From the NCBI GenBank assembly GCA_018881555.1, contig JACAXG010000032.1, forward strand, positions 3,856,837-3,920,836: a stretch of DNA of 64,000 nt, in the 5' to 3' direction. Shown here one piece after another: positions 45,891 to 59,164 of the stretch. The translations under genes were made by a program, and so were the position numbers. The stretch comes from Amblyornis subalaris. Taxonomy: Eukaryota > Chordata > Aves > Passeriformes > Ptilonorhynchidae. The notes beneath the pieces were generated by a model. That model saw nothing but the letters and a program-made list of their open reading frames with translations, was not told where the DNA came from and searched no databases. Within the stretch, counting starts at the first letter, position 1. Each line of letters begins with the position of its first letter.

Positions 45891-46032
45891 GAACTGGAAA
45901 TGTTCAAGGCCAGGTTGGATGGGGCTTTGGGCAAGCTGCTGTAGTGAAAGGTGTCCCTACCCATGGCACAGGTGTTGGAACTGAATGATCTTTAAGGTTC
46001 CTCCCAACCCCAAGAGTTCTGTGATTCTATGA
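45891..46032 (+). mobile_element. CR1 LINE 3' fragment
   Basis: Reads TGTTCAAGGCCAGGTTGGAT, GGGGCTTTGGGCAAGCTGCT, GTAGTGAAAGGTGTCCC, TGATCTTTAAGGTTCC and GTGATTCTATGACTCC. A short, well-preserved avian CR1 end of the same subfamily type as the copy at 5311. Confidence 0.92.
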
Positions 46033-46929
46033 CTCCTCTAAAAGTCCCTCTGTGAGTCCCTTCACCTGAACCCTTGGCAACAGGAGAGCATTTCTTAAGG
46101 AGTGTTGCCTGTCTGAGGGCCCATACACTCCAGACCTCACTTCAGAAGGCATCTGTCCATGATGGATAAATAGGTGAGACAAGACTCCTGCTCTGTAATG
46201 AGGAAAGCATTGTTTCAAGCGGTGATCTCACAGCCTGCCATGTGCTCCCCATGGTATTTCAGTCAGCTGCACTGACATGCAGGTGCCCGCTGGGACACCA
46301 ACCCCACACCCAGCCCTGGGGCGCTGGGTGCCCTGCAACAAGGGAGCCAAGAGCTCAATCCTCGTTTGAGGAGCCAAACGGAGATTACAAAAGAGACCAG
46401 AGGTGCAAAGAAACCCCGAAATACAACAGTAGCATTGCAAACAGCGGCCCAGAGCTCCCCCAGCCGAATCACTCACTGGATGTTGATGCAAACAAAAAGC
46501 ATTGGAGGTAGCAGCCTGTATGAGCCCCCCCTGACCCAGCTCCTGCAGGGGAGGCTCAGCCTCTGTCCCAGCACTCCAGAGCAGGCCCTTCTGCCGGTGC
46601 CAGCACACGGGGCGAGCCTTCCATGCAGCGAGCTGTGATTGCAACACAATGACTCGCAGTGTATTAAAATTAAGCAAGCAGTTAAATCATTTTCCAAATC
46701 AGGTCCTAACATGAGACAAGATGCAAAGACAGTTTAACAGAGGAAGCAAAGGGGGCGGAGGAGAAAGGGAGGAGCACTCCAGTTGTGCTGTAAAATAAAC
46801 CAACAGCGCACCCGTCTTGGCGGTTACCAATCTGAGTGTTTTTTCAGACATACCTGATAATGGGAGGTAAGTTCCAGAAGCCCAGGGATGCTGTGAGCCC
46901 ACCACAAGCCCACGGGACCCATCTCCTGT

Positions 46930-47100
46930 GTGGTTCACGCACAGCTGCAGGCTGTGTTCCCCTCAGCACGCGGCGTGCAGCGATGTCTCGCGGTTGCGGG
47001 GCCCCACAGGTGTGGTGTTGTGTGGGCACGACCCAGCTTGGAAGCCCAAGTGTGCAGGGCTGTCTTGCCTGCAGAGACTGCCAGGGCGAGCCCACAGTGC
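46930..47100. promoter_or_regulatory. Small CpG cluster
   Basis: By hand count about eleven CpG in 170 bases, seven of them within some 40 bases around 46965-47005. It lies next to open frames on both strands. It is too short for a standard CpG island. Confidence 0.25.
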
Positions 47101-48208
47101 CTGCAGCTCCCTGCTCCCCTGCGAAATTTTCCAGCTGTTCAGCACATCTTCTGTTGTTTATCCTGNTGACCTTTGTACAAAAAACCAATCTCTGTCCTTT
47201 GCAGTGAAGAGGATGCTTGCAAAGAGCTGGCAGGTACCTCACTGGCTCCTGGAGCTGTTTTGGGTGCCAACAGAGTGGTAAACAGCCTTGNGCATCCCTT
47301 GTTCCCATGAGTGACTGCCTCCAGGGGAGCCTTTTTGTGGATGTGTGAGTTTTAGTTCACACTATCTCGTGCAGATGCCCCGGANGGGCTGTAGGACAAC
47401 AGCTCTTCACAGACCCTTTTGTTACATGTTAATGAGTTACCATGACTGGCTTCCAGATCTCCATTCAATTCACACCAGTTCCTCTTAGGCAGTGTAATTT
47501 GTGCACCTCCACCACTAGTAACAGACCCGGAGCAGCTGACTACTACATGCTTGTTTTTATAGCAAAGAGATAGAACCTACTTCCATCCTAGAATGAAATG
47601 AAAAGTACCCACTGTTCTCCTTTTCTCAGCCTTGCCTCTGGCCTCTCCACCATCATTATATGGCAACAAGGACCTGGCTTCAGTCCTCTGAAATATCTTT
47701 TGCATCCCAAGAATGTGCTTTTCTAATTATGCCCTTCCCCCCACCCCCAAAAGATTACATTTTTTTTTCAATTGTGAGTTAGAGTNAGGCCCTGGGACAG
47801 ACAGGCAGGAGCACATTGGGAAGGGGCAAGGCTCTTCCTTTCCATAATTCCCATGCGGCAGAGGACAGCTACAGTCCTAGCCTGGCCCCAGTCTTAACTC
47901 CTCAAACAANATGGGTGGAGAGCCTGGCTAACACCTGCTGCAACCCTACCGTGTCTGGCAGGTGTTGGAGAGGCTCAGGGCCCAGACACTCTCCTCACGA
48001 TGGAATGGGGTTACAAGATCCCATGTCAGANGAAGCTGTGGCTAATGCAAGCTGTATCTGGGGCTGCTGTAATGAAACTGCACTGAGCACTGAGCTCCTG
48101 GTGCCGCTGAAGCGCTCTGCCTTCCCCAAACTTCCTGGGAAGTGTTTTGAACTTTATTTTTAAAAGTGCAATTAATCACAGAGCAGAGCTTGAAATGAGT
48201 CCAAGTGC

Positions 48209-48216
48209 TATAAAAG
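48209..48216 (+). promoter_or_regulatory. TATA-like box
   Basis: TATAAAAG followed by a GC-richer stretch (CAGCCGAGCAGAGCC), a classical-looking core promoter layout. No usable ORF begins soon after; the first ATG downstream (48293) is followed at once by a stop. Low confidence. Confidence 0.2.
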
Positions 48217-49076
48217 CAGCCGAGCAGAGCCTGCTCAGCCCAGAGAGCATTGTTCACCACAGCCTGACTTCAGGCATCAGGAAACTTCCAGATGTGTTAA
48301 CTTTGCCGCTCCTGGCTCCTGCAGGAATCTTAACTGCTTCCATCTGTAGGGGGGAAAGGCTTCGGAAAAGCAGATCTCTCTCTCCTTTTACTTACATTCC
48401 TTGGAGCAGCAAGAGTTATTACCCCACAGCCTCTGCCATTTCTGCTGGCTTCACCCTCATCTGCTGAATGCTGCACCCCGCAAAGGTGCAACTCCTTGCT
48501 GCTACCATCCCTTGGCAAGGAGCATCCTGGCAGAGCCACTCCATCGGGTGGGGGACAGGCCCCTCCATCTGCTCCTGTTCTGCATGTGGTTTACAATACA
48601 CTACAGGAAGGCATTTTCTCACGCTATTAAGTTTTCACTAGATGTGGAGGGGGATCAGGAATGCCTCGGATGGCGTAAAAATTCCCTTCTCGGTTTNGTT
48701 ATTAGGATCTAGCAGCAGCAGCAGGCAAAATTATAGCCTGCATGAAGTCTGAGTCTGCTGCTCTGCCACGGGCGAGGGGTGCACCCCGTCCCCATTCCAG
48801 GTACACTCAGAATCTCCTGGGCCAGCCCCAGAGTCACTTCAGTTTCTCATCAGACCTCCAAACAGGAGTAATTTGTACCTGTGAGAGCTCCCTGTTTATG
48901 CCCAGAGTCTGAACATCAGGCAGCTTCATGGCTAAAAGGCCCCAAAATAGAACTTCCAGCTTAGCTGCTGCCCTGGGGAAGCTCTCCTTCACTCAGTCTG
49001 CTGTTTTCTTTCCAAGGAGAGGTTGCTTTTTGCTGCCTGTTTGTCACCTTTTCCTCTTTCCTGAAGACTTTCGAGT

Positions 49077-49102
49077 AACAACCCCATTGTTGGGGGGTTG
49101 TT
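49077..49102. repeat. Perfect 9-base hairpin
   Basis: Arms AACAACCCC (49077-49085) and GGGGTTGTT (49094-49102) enclose an 8-base loop. It is followed at once by two overlapping ACATGTACA-type words. Seen directly; function unknown. Confidence 0.75.
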
Positions 49103-51921
49103 ACATGTACAACATGTACAAACCCTGTAAATGCTACTAATCATCCCAGTCCCACNTAGCACTTATGAAGCACTCTGTGCTCTGTGAAGCATCAAAAGTG
49201 TCTCACGAATGTAAATTAATTGATTTTTTCAGCCCCAGAGGATGGAGGTGAGCAGGGGCTGCACACTCCCTTCCATAGATGGGGAGGCTGACACAGGAGA
49301 GGTCCGTGGCTTCACACGGGGCCACACAAGGGGTTAGCGCAGCTGGGGTCAGAAAGCTCTGGCTCTTAAACCGTGCTCAAACCACCAAACATCATGGCAG
49401 AGGCAAATGAGAAGGACTGGGTCCAAACCAGAAGTGAGCAGTGCCCAGGACTATAAATAATTTCGTCTGACGCAGCTTTTGTGAAGCTTGTGTAAAACAC
49501 AGAAAAGGCTGGTGTTGTCCTGGGGTTTATGACTGTTTCCTTTCAAAATCCCGCAGATCAGTCAGCCCCCCAGTACCCAGATGAGTCCTGGAAATGAAAA
49601 CCCAGTGAAGCAGTTTGTGACCACAGAGACCTTGTCTTTGGCCAGGGGTTTGGGTGCTATCACAACAAAACCAGTAACAAAGTGCAGCTGCTCAAAAGCA
49701 AACCTACACACGAGGCCTTGGAATAGCGAGAAACAAGGAGGAGCAGGGAAGAGAGGAATGGAGGTGCTTGACAAGAGGGGCTCTAGTAATCCAGGATCTC
49801 TGAGGAAACCTAAAACACAGTACTGGTTACCTNCCTGGTACCAGTATGACTGGGTGTGTTTGCATCCAAATACAAAGTGGAAGATATGTGTCCAGAGACT
49901 TTGACTGTTCTATGCTCCTGGTTGGGAACAAACCAAATGCCCTGCTGCTTGGAGAAGGGGGAACGTGACTCAGCATGGAGGAGCTTCAGTTATCCTGCCA
50001 GCAGGCCAGAGCTGCTGTCCTCAGGCTGTACATGCCCCAGGGCCACATCTTCTGAGAGGAGGGATGCTTTCGTGCCAAAGCAGAGGCAGGATGCACAGAC
50101 ATACAAGTTACTCATCCCAGCTTAAACCCCACAGGATGTCTCAAGTGACTGAAGTGTAGGTTGAAATAGAGACTTTAACTGTAAGTTTGTGGATTTTGGC
50201 AATAAGTCACTGCCCACAGNGAGAGCCAATATGAGATGACCAAGTAGATAACCCCAAATGACAGCAGAAAAAGCTGCCAGATGGAGTTGTCCACTCCCAA
50301 GGGATTTTGGCATCACTAGTGGCAGTCAGTGCCCAGGCTCTATTATGGCAATATCAGAGCAGAGAAATTGTGGTCACAGGGGGAACAATGCCTATTTTTT
50401 TACTCATCTGTGCTGGGAGTTTTTTTAGCTTTTTTCAGTTTTTTGATTTTGAAATCAAGAAGTTTCTGTCTTCTCCATTTTTCTGCCAGTGCAGCTTCTG
50501 TTTCTGAGAACAGTCCCCAGATGAGGAGCACCGGAAATGAGATGTGAAATGAGAATTCAGATTTCGCATTACAATCAGGAATTAGGAAGGACAGTTAGCT
50601 CACCCTCTCTACTTTCTATGCAGGACAAATTCATTCCCTCACATTTTCAGTGCTTTCAGTGTTATTTCCTTAATCTGATGGAACGGATGTCTTCGTAGGA
50701 AATTAAAATGTTGTAGTGCGATTCATCAGGAAGCAGATAAAATATATTTAAGGAACTATGTTATGATATGTCTAAACATGTAAAATAAAGCAAGGATTTT
50801 CATATCCAATTTATACAGAAGATTGTAAGAGATTTATTGGAGCAGACATTCTAATTCATGTTAATTGTGGGTGTAATAACAGAAATGCAAAGCAAACTGG
50901 AAGACAACACCTGTGACAGTTGTGACATAGTGGAAATAATTCAACACCACCCATTAAAGCTGAGCAAAGGGAAAGGAAACTGAGAAGTCAGGAAGATGAT
51001 ACCATAGAAGAAGAGAATAAGCTGTTGGTCCTTCAGAATCAGACACGGTTTCTGTCTTCTTTGCCATTTCTTAGCTCATTACCCTCAAAACAGGCTCCAG
51101 CTGCAGTGCATTGACTTAGCAGAGTCAGCCATCCTATTTCACAACTACCTTCTCGTCAACTCTTCCACTAGGAACTAAATCAAAACCAGTTGTGATGGCT
51201 CTGTTAACTGCCAGCAATCTGCTGACTGGATTTGGAAGCCATCACCCTCAAACACCTTCCTGGTTGTAAGGTTTTCCTCACTTGTTTGCCCTTTCCCCTG
51301 GATCCTTGCTCTGTTTCCACCTGTATATCCAACAGTATCACAGACAGCAGCTCCTCCACAGTTGCACAGACTGCTGTCCCAAGGGGGCTCGCTAATATCT
51401 GTGTACAGTAGGCAGGATTATGATGTTTTGAATGCTTTCTAGTGCTGGTTTTATTTACAATGCTCCTCACTTCAGGGATTGCTTGTGATTCCTTGTGACT
51501 GATAGTGCTACAGATGTTGCACTGGAGCTGTGATTGCAGCTGGAGTGCACAACGTGAGAACTGAAATTCTGTTTAAATCTCCTGCAGTAACCCACGAGAA
51601 GAATATTCATTTGCCCCTGATTCTATTCAAATACACGTGTGTGGACACTATGGCCAGATGGCAGTCTGTACAACATTTGTTCCTGCAGCTCTCTCAGATA
51701 CTTTACAGGGGATTTTCTTTAGGATCCACATTGAATGGTGTTTGCTGACTAAACTTGCTCAGCTGGCCTGATTCACTCTGGTCAGATTTGTAAGGGTATG
51801 TTTCAAACTTCTTTTCATGAAAAAAACATAAATAAAGAAAGAAAAGTACATCCTAGCTTATTGCTGCATTCTGCAAAGGTCTGTGCTCTTCACCAGGGTT
51901 TATTTCGGCAGACCAGAGTGT

Positions 51922-51939
51922 GCAGATCTGCAGATCTGC
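51922..51939. repeat. Two overlapping GCAGATCTGC palindromes
   Basis: GCAGATCTGC occurs twice with an 8-base period, sharing two bases. Each copy is a perfect palindrome. Confidence 0.85.
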
Positions 51940-52740
51940 CGTGGGTGTCATTTCCAGGCATGTTTGCTGTTGAAATGATCGGCATGTGATCCATTCCCAT
52001 ACAGAAGTCAGGTTCCCAGCATCATTTTAGAAGGGGGAATGAAATAAAACTGCGACCCAAAAATCACAGTGCCTTGTATAAAGGCACTCTATGGCCAAGG
52101 ACCTGTCTCTGCTTGCATGGGATCAAACCAAATGACATGCATAAAGAATATGGACCCCATTCTCTCTGGGCACTAATATCACAAAACCTGGGTCCAAGCC
52201 TAGGAAGTCTTGCATTATCTGGATTCCAGAGGATGGTTCCTGTGCATTATTGAGCGATTCTGTTGCTCAGGAAGCCTAACAGAGTGCTAAAGCCCCACAG
52301 TCCTGAGGTACCTGAGCAAAGGGTCCTCCATCTGCTCAGCCACTCCCTGCTGGGAGATGACAGGCACTGTGCTGTTGCCTAAGCTCATTTTCATTAAGGT
52401 CTATCATCAGTGTGTGTTTGTTTGCCCAAACCAGCAGGGTTCTCAGGCTACACCTAATTCACTCAGGCTGTACCAAAGACTCATGGCATCCTTTTCCAGT
52501 AAATGTGACGGGATGCTGGTGGAGTACAGAGGAGGAGGAGCTCCTTTTGCTTAGAGACCTTGAGAAACCCAAAGGTAAAATAGGGTGACAAGTGCTGAGG
52601 ATCCAGACAGGAGTTGAAAAGAGAGCTTACCTCCATAGCATAGAACTCTACTGCTACAGCAAAAATAAATAATAACAGCAACCACAATAAAAGTTGTGAC
52701 TGGGACAAAAGCATTGATTCATGCCAACATCCTCAGGATA

Positions 52741-52767
52741 CATAAATATATATATATACACACACAT
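52741..52767. repeat. (TA)n/(CA)n short repeat
   Basis: ATATATATATATA followed by CACACACA, about 27 bases. Confidence 0.88.
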
Positions 52768-52942
52768 AAGAACACTCTTGAGCCTGCAGGTACCAAAGTT
52801 TCATAGATAAATATCCAAATAGTTGTCACATGCATTTTACTTACGTAGCACTTCCCTNTCAAGGATCTCAGGGATTTTTGTAGACATCCCTGAACAGCTG
52901 AAGCAAATAAATATTGAACATGCAGCTCTGACGAGGAAATTC

Positions 52943-53016
52943 TGACCCTGCTCTGAGCAGGGATGTTGAACCAGATGGTCTCCAGAGATCCCTTCCTTTT
53001 CCAACGATTCTGTGAA
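52943..53016 (+). mobile_element. CR1 LINE 3' tip
   Basis: Reads GACCCTGCTCTGAGCAGGGA, AACCAGATGGTCTCCAGAGA, TCCCTTCC and CCAACGATTCTGTGA. This is the CR1 variant with the GACCAGATGGTC-type end. Only about 75 bases remain. Confidence 0.87.
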
Positions 53017-53363
53017 ATATGATGGGAAATCTGGGTTAGGATCAGATCCCTTGAGTCAGCTTTGAGCCAGTGTTGCCTTGAAATTGTAAAGAGAAAGAAT
53101 TGCAGCCAGGGATCATCACAACAGAGCATTTCTGCCTGGAAATGTCCAGCTACCACAGCAATCTGTGCCCTTTCTTAGCTCAGTAATGGGCAAGATCTGG
53201 GATGAGAGTTATAGGGCTGAACCTGTCTTGGGAATAAAATGGCACTGAGCACACCATTCATCAGACCACTTCGTAGAACTTGGATGGGTGGAAGAAGTAC
53301 TTCCCCTTTAGGAGTGCTGACATCAAGAATTTTATGCTGATTCCATCTACTACCTTCTAAGGA
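53017..53363. other. Non-coding stretch between two CR1 tips
   Basis: Nothing recognised. The absence of CR1 body sequence on either side shows the two tips are independent 5'-truncated insertions. Confidence 0.5.
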
Positions 53364-53429
53364 AGTCGGACTTCGATGGTCCTTGTGGGTCCCTTCTAGT
53401 TCAGGATATTGTATGATTCTATGATTCTA
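53364..53429 (+). mobile_element. CR1 LINE 3' tip
   Basis: Reads GGTCCTTGTGGGTCCCTTCT, AGTTCAGGATATTGTATG and ATTCTATGATTCTAA, with two tail repeats preserved. Confidence 0.88.
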
Positions 53430-54063
53430 ATGCTGGTAAAACTTCATCTTTTTTCAAAGTCTTAGAAAAATTATTCTCAACAAGGCACAGTTCCTCCTTT
53501 GGATGGGTGTTTCCAAAGATCCCAGGCCTTGATTTGCTTCTAGTTGAATCCATGGGAAAAAATTAACATGTTAATTCAATAGGACTCGAGTTATGTTGGT
53601 ACCTGGAAAATTTCACCATGTAGCTTTCAGTGAATAATGAATCTAGTTAATAATAATAAATTTTCTCTTTTGGTGCAATGGTGTGCTCAGCTTAAATCAT
53701 TGCTACTTGTTACAGTTGTAACAGAGGTGAGTTCAGTGCTAGCTCAAGTGGCACTGCATCGGCAGCTATTTTTCCTTTGTACTCCAAAAGGTAGTCCACA
53801 AATCCCTTGTAAACAGGGACAGAGACATTCACATGCAAGCAGCCCAAAATTACTTAAGCCTATCACCCTCCAAGCAACACTAGTCCGTGTTGTTGCATAA
53901 GATTATTCATGTTCTCCTTTTTGTCTCCTGTGTTGTCCTTTTTCAGGGCTTCCTCATTGCACCTTCTTTTCCTTTGCACATTGTATGCCTTGCTCAGATC
54001 AGATATTCAGACGTGGATATCTTAGTGAGTTTCTACAGTATTTATCTCCACAGCACCTCCTGG

Positions 54064-54342
54064 NGAGGCAAACCANGNNGNTTGCCTTAGTGGTTTGGTT
54101 TATCCNTGTCATAAACCTTAAGCCTGGTGTGATGGGGGTGTGTGGGGGTAGTGGGACAAGCCGGCTGNGGAGATGCAGAGTGGGAGAGGGATGTCACTGC
54201 TGAGAATATTTCATCCACCNTTCGTGGGGAAAAAGGTCACTGAGAGTGAGCCATAAAGTGGATGAATTGCCCAGGCAAGATATATAGACACCAAAGGTCA
54301 TACATTAAGTATGACACTTTTTATGAAACTCATTTAATAGNG
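54064..54342. other. Cluster of undetermined bases
   Basis: Undetermined bases at 54064, 54076, 54078, 54079, 54081, 54106, 54168, 54220 and 54342, against roughly one per kilobase elsewhere. The affected part includes G-runs (GGGGG twice and GGG near 54135-54155). Any frame crossing it is unreliable. Confidence 0.95.
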
Positions 54343-55063
54343 GGTTCTGTATATCCTAAATTTTATTTTTTTTCTGACACGGGAAAATTCCCTTAGGCTA
54401 CCAGCATCAGCTGTTCTCTGTTATGCTGCCATCTGTTATGTAAAATAACTGGAATTCCTTTTTTTCTCCTTCCCCAGTGGCCTTCCTGTTTTTCAGCTTT
54501 GGTCAGCTCTGGTTAGTTTTGTCTTTTTGGCTTTCTTTTATGATGCAAAATAGCCTTTTACTTGTTAAATAAATAAAATATTGCAAAATAGACCTAAATT
54601 ATTTATATTTACGTANAAAATACATCAATTTGATTTACATTAGTCATTTGAGAAACACCCTTTGCTTTGCTTTCTAGTTGATGACTTAAATCACAGTATA
54701 TTCCAAAGCGTATGTGGCATTTATGCTGGGAGTTAGGCAAGTCCACTCTGGTGATATGGTGGTGAACTTCAGATCCAAANTCAGACTCAGACTTTTAAAC
54801 AATTTTTGAATGCAAATATGATTGAATTAAGGGTTTTGATTTAGAATTTTCATTCATTTAAGGTCCAACACTAAAAGTAGTGGGCCAGGAACTAAATATA
54901 TGTAATATTTATACTGCCAGTCCTTAACAGGNTGCACCATAGATGGCATTGAAGTCTTTGGAGACTTGTTAGGTTGATATGGCCTTTGGAAATATATGAA
55001 ACACACTGTAAAACAGACTGCACAGTTGTCTTGTTATCTTAACTCTTTTCTTTAAACTATACC

Positions 55064-55078
55064 TTTTTTTTTTTTTTT
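55064..55078. repeat. T15 homopolymer
   Basis: Fifteen consecutive T. No retrocopy is recognisable on the minus strand next to it. Confidence 0.93.
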
Positions 55079-58000
55079 CTGGTGACCCTCAGACAATTTT
55101 TAGGGCAAGCCCTCTGCACATCTTCCTGTGCAGCCTATACATTCACTGTTTCTCTAAACTGAAGAAATAATCACTGTACATGTAGAAAATTCAAATGGTA
55201 TCTGACCGAAGAGGTCTAACAGAAAAACGACACTTCTGCTGGTTTTCGGATGACAGTGCTAAACCCAGGATTCCAAGTCTGTACTGCCCTCAGAAGACAG
55301 CAGACGCTGTGATGCAATGTCTCCCCCTCCAGCTCCCCTTTCCCCCAGGAGTCTGTGCAGCTCACCTTGTTCCCTCAGCTGGTGGAAACGATCTTGGAGT
55401 CTACAGACTCTCTACATCACAAATGTATTTGTAAATGTTTTTACTTTATAAATGTAATGGAAGGTGGAGCTTTTCCATATGTTAACCTCAATTTTGAGTT
55501 AGATTTCCAGGAAGAGGGAAAATGTGATGGCATGGGACCAGCCACAGNGAATTACTGATCCTCTGCACTTATAAAAGCGACAAGAGAAAAGATGTTCATT
55601 GTCTGGTGCAAAACAGTTCTTTAGTGAACTTTTGTGGGGAAACTGGGAGGGAAGGGGCTGTGGTTTCATCTTGAAGCTGATCAAAGGGAAGAAGAGAGGG
55701 AATGATGGGATCTGCTTTCATCAGGGACTGTTGTGTCTGCTGGCCTCCAGCAGATGAGCTGCTGGAAATAGCACANCATTCATAACATTTATGGATTCCT
55801 AAACCATTCATCCTCTTTTTTTCAGTGTTTGAGATGAAAAGCCACAAAATTCACACAAAGCCTGCCTGTCCTCTGGTAGGTGCTAACTTGCCACCTGTTC
55901 CTGTATTGTGGCTCCACTCACCCCTTTCCCTGGGTAACTCTTGGTATTTAAATGATCAAGATGTCCTGCCTAGAAACTGTGACTGTCCTAAGGGCCAGCA
56001 GCAATGGGCTTGTGGGCCTCTGCTTCCATGAAGGACTAAGAGACAGAGANGATGGGTCTCATACCACCTCAGATATGTAAATTTTGTCACTTAGGTCTCA
56101 GCTCGTCTGAGCATCCTTAAAAGTCATTACAGGTAAAAACNGAAGTTGGAGGAAAATTTTCTTCTTATCTAATTTTGACATTTCCCTTTGAATGAGAAAA
56201 TGANAAAAATGCCTACTCAGCATGCTCCTTTGATGCTGCAGAAGGCAAAGGGAACCGAAAACNGGCTTTTACACATCGAAATTTAAGTGAAGCTGGTTCC
56301 ACCTGGAGTCTGGGCCTGATGTGTACCAGGAGGAGGCTGAGTGAGACACAGCAAAGCTGAAAGCTGGCAAGCAGCAAGCTAAGACTGAGCACAGAGGACT
56401 GGGAGATGTCCACGGGGATGTTGACCAGATCAGTGGCATCACCACAAATCCAACCAAACTTGCTTAAATTCACTGTCAGATGCCAGTCACAGACAGAACC
56501 AAGTGCAGCTCCACAGAGGTGTTCACTGTCACTCAGTAAGGTCCCCTAAGCAGCGTCTTCTACAGGTTCCTCTGCTGGAGTATCTTGCATGGAGTTGTGC
56601 TGTGAGAATTACCCTCACTTCAGTCTTGTAGCAGCACCCTGGTAGACTGAAAATATTTCCCTCTTTAGTAAGAAATCATGATTTCTTGGATCAGTTGGGG
56701 AATTTGGCAATAAATAACAGCTTTGACCGTTACATATTTAAGGCTACTAAATATGGGAGTAATTACAAACATATAGTTTTTACTCTATGCAAACCCTCTA
56801 AGAAGGAGCCACACATCTCATATTTCCTGAATTATTTTACAGGAATTCTCCAGTTAAGACAGCAGGACAGCTGTAACCAGTAAGTTACCCAAGCCACAGG
56901 ACAGTGGAGTTTGCTCCATGAGATGTGTCTTTTGGGGGCTTTAAAGGGAATTTAGAGAGATTTGTATATTAGGAAATTTGAGCCAGGACACTGAGATAAA
57001 GCTTTCTGTTACGTGACAGACACACTGAGCACTGCGATGAGTCNCTGAAACTCCCCAGTCATGACAGCAGGGCATGTTCAGTATCACTAACAGAGACAAG
57101 GGATTTATCAACAGAAAAAAACCCAATAACTCATCCTGACTGCCACTTTAGAATGATATATACTCAGATTTCTTCCTCTTCCACTGACTTGCAGCCACCT
57201 TTAGGGATGGGACAAGTGCAGCTGTTCAAACACCGTGCAGCAACCCTAAACCATGCAAGGAAGTGGAGAGATTTATCATTATTCTCCATCTCCCAGGAAT
57301 TCTAGGAAAATGGTTGAAATTACTTTTCATCCCCAAGTATACTGTATCTCTTCAGACAAAAATATGCCAAGGTATCTTCCATGCCCAAGCATATTTGACA
57401 TCTTTGTTTTACTCCACCAAAGCAAGGGCCCACCACTGCAAGTGTCGTGGAAGAAGCAATATCTAGTTTTAAGCTCAGTTTTGATAAATTGAGAGAAAGT
57501 GAGTGTTATGACTGAGAAAGCCTCATTTAATGGGAATACAGAAAACCACACAATCTGAATTTTATTTTTCCTAATCTGTCTGAAAATGCAGAGAATGTGG
57601 TAAGAGTTTATGTGGAGATCTGGGCAAAACTCCTTTTGTTTATGGCCATTTCTTGACTCTCCTGTTGACACATTATTTGATCTCCTTCTCTGCAACAAAT
57701 TTTTTTGTCTCCCAAAAGAAGGTGGAGTAGTCATTCCCATGTGATTTTTTTCCTATTTTCAGGAAAACAGTCCCAACTTGACCGTGCCCTAGGAGTATTT
57801 ACAATCATGTTCTTCTAGCTGTGTTAGTGAACTGTGTGAGAAGTGCACTACAAAGGAGATGTACATGATCATACAGATAGCACATCTAGCATTGTACTGG
57901 GAAGGCTTGCAGTTAATTTAGCTAAAACTCAGACTCAGACTGGTCTGGGCTGATGGGGCTTCACTGCTTCATTCCAGGTGCAGGACTGGCTCCAGAGCCC

Positions 58001-59138
58001 TCAAAGCATGAAGCAAATCACAAGCAGGGTAGCTCTTTGCTGTATCTGCATGACCCAGACATGTACCAGTGGTACCCATCGTCCATATCACACAGGCAAA
58101 GGGTTTGATCCTTCAGCTGGGCTTCGAGTCTCTCACATGGGCTCCCCAATACTGGAGCAGAGCAGCTGAAAGTGAAAAGCTCTCTGANGCTTCATGGAGC
58201 TTTAATTTTGGACAATGAAGCCTCCCTCTCTGCTTGACAGATCCGATGTTGCTCCTGGCGTGGATTGAAGCAGCTGTAGTGTCAAGGATTTACAAAAATT
58301 CAAGCAGTGAAGTATAGCCCAGGGCTTCAGCAAGCACAGTTTAAGTGGTATAATTAGGCATTTACTGAGGTGTTTCTTTCTGCAAATTGTGTTACCTGTC
58401 CTTCACACTTGCTTACAGCCTCTGTTAGCAGAGGCAAAAGGTACCATCCTAAGTCCTATTGAAATATTCAACCTACTTTTAAAGCTGGGTTAGTAAATCC
58501 AGAAATTCCAGCATTTATTAGAAATGCCATTTTCAGACCTTTACATGGAAACAGGAGCTGTTTATTACTAACCAGCTTCATCACACCTTGCATGATCTTC
58601 AGGCATGGCCTACAGAAATCCAGCCTGGAAGTGCAGAGGAGCAGGGCTGTTCTGGCTGACTGCACATTGCTTTGTTGAGGACTTTTTTTCCTCCCTCAGC
58701 CTTCATCCCTGGTGTCTATCTGGACTGCAACCTGTCCCCAGTGGGGACTCTCTCTCACTCACACCAAGTAGTCCCAATGCAGACCGAGGTCTGGGACCTG
58801 TAGTCTAACATATACATAGAAAACATTTTCAGAGGAATAACAAGACTTTTGGAAGTGGGAATTACTTGATTTTCCTCTTTGAGCTCCCTGCAACGGGAGA
58901 TGCTTACCAGCCTACCACGAGCCAACTGCTCTTGTTGTCCTTTTTTCCCCTCACCCCGACCTTGACATAGCTCTAAAATGTCAAGATACAATGTTCCTAG
59001 TATTGTTGGACCTCACTTTCTGAGAGACAAAAATCTGGGTTCTCTCCCTCTGAAAGTGGGACTCACAACAGGAAAAAAAACCACACAGGAGGTCTACTCT
59101 TCCAGAATATTTCCTCTTAATTCTTCTAATTCTCGAGG

Positions 59139-59164
59139 TCAGGAAATTATATCAGGAAATTATA
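59139..59164. repeat. Perfect 13-base tandem duplication
   Basis: TCAGGAAATTATA occurs twice in direct succession. The perfect identity points to a recent slip or a filler duplication. Confidence 0.93.

Larger units (their letters stand above)
46033..52942. other. Non-coding stretch with GC-rich parts
   Basis: No gene recognised. It contains a CpG cluster at 46930-47100, a TATAAAAG word at 48209-48216, a hairpin at 49077-49102 and a short AT/CA run at 52741-52767. Long frames on both strands (149 and 154 codons, minus) reflect local GC content. Undetermined bases are scattered. Confidence 0.5.
53430..59138. other. Non-coding stretch, partly low quality
   Basis: No gene or interspersed repeat recognised. 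It is AT-rich, especially 54540-54650. The cluster of undetermined bases near 54.06-54.34 kb and the T15 run at 55064-55078 are listed separately. Frames up to 137 codons (57327-57740, minus) have no recognised domain. Confidence 0.5.
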
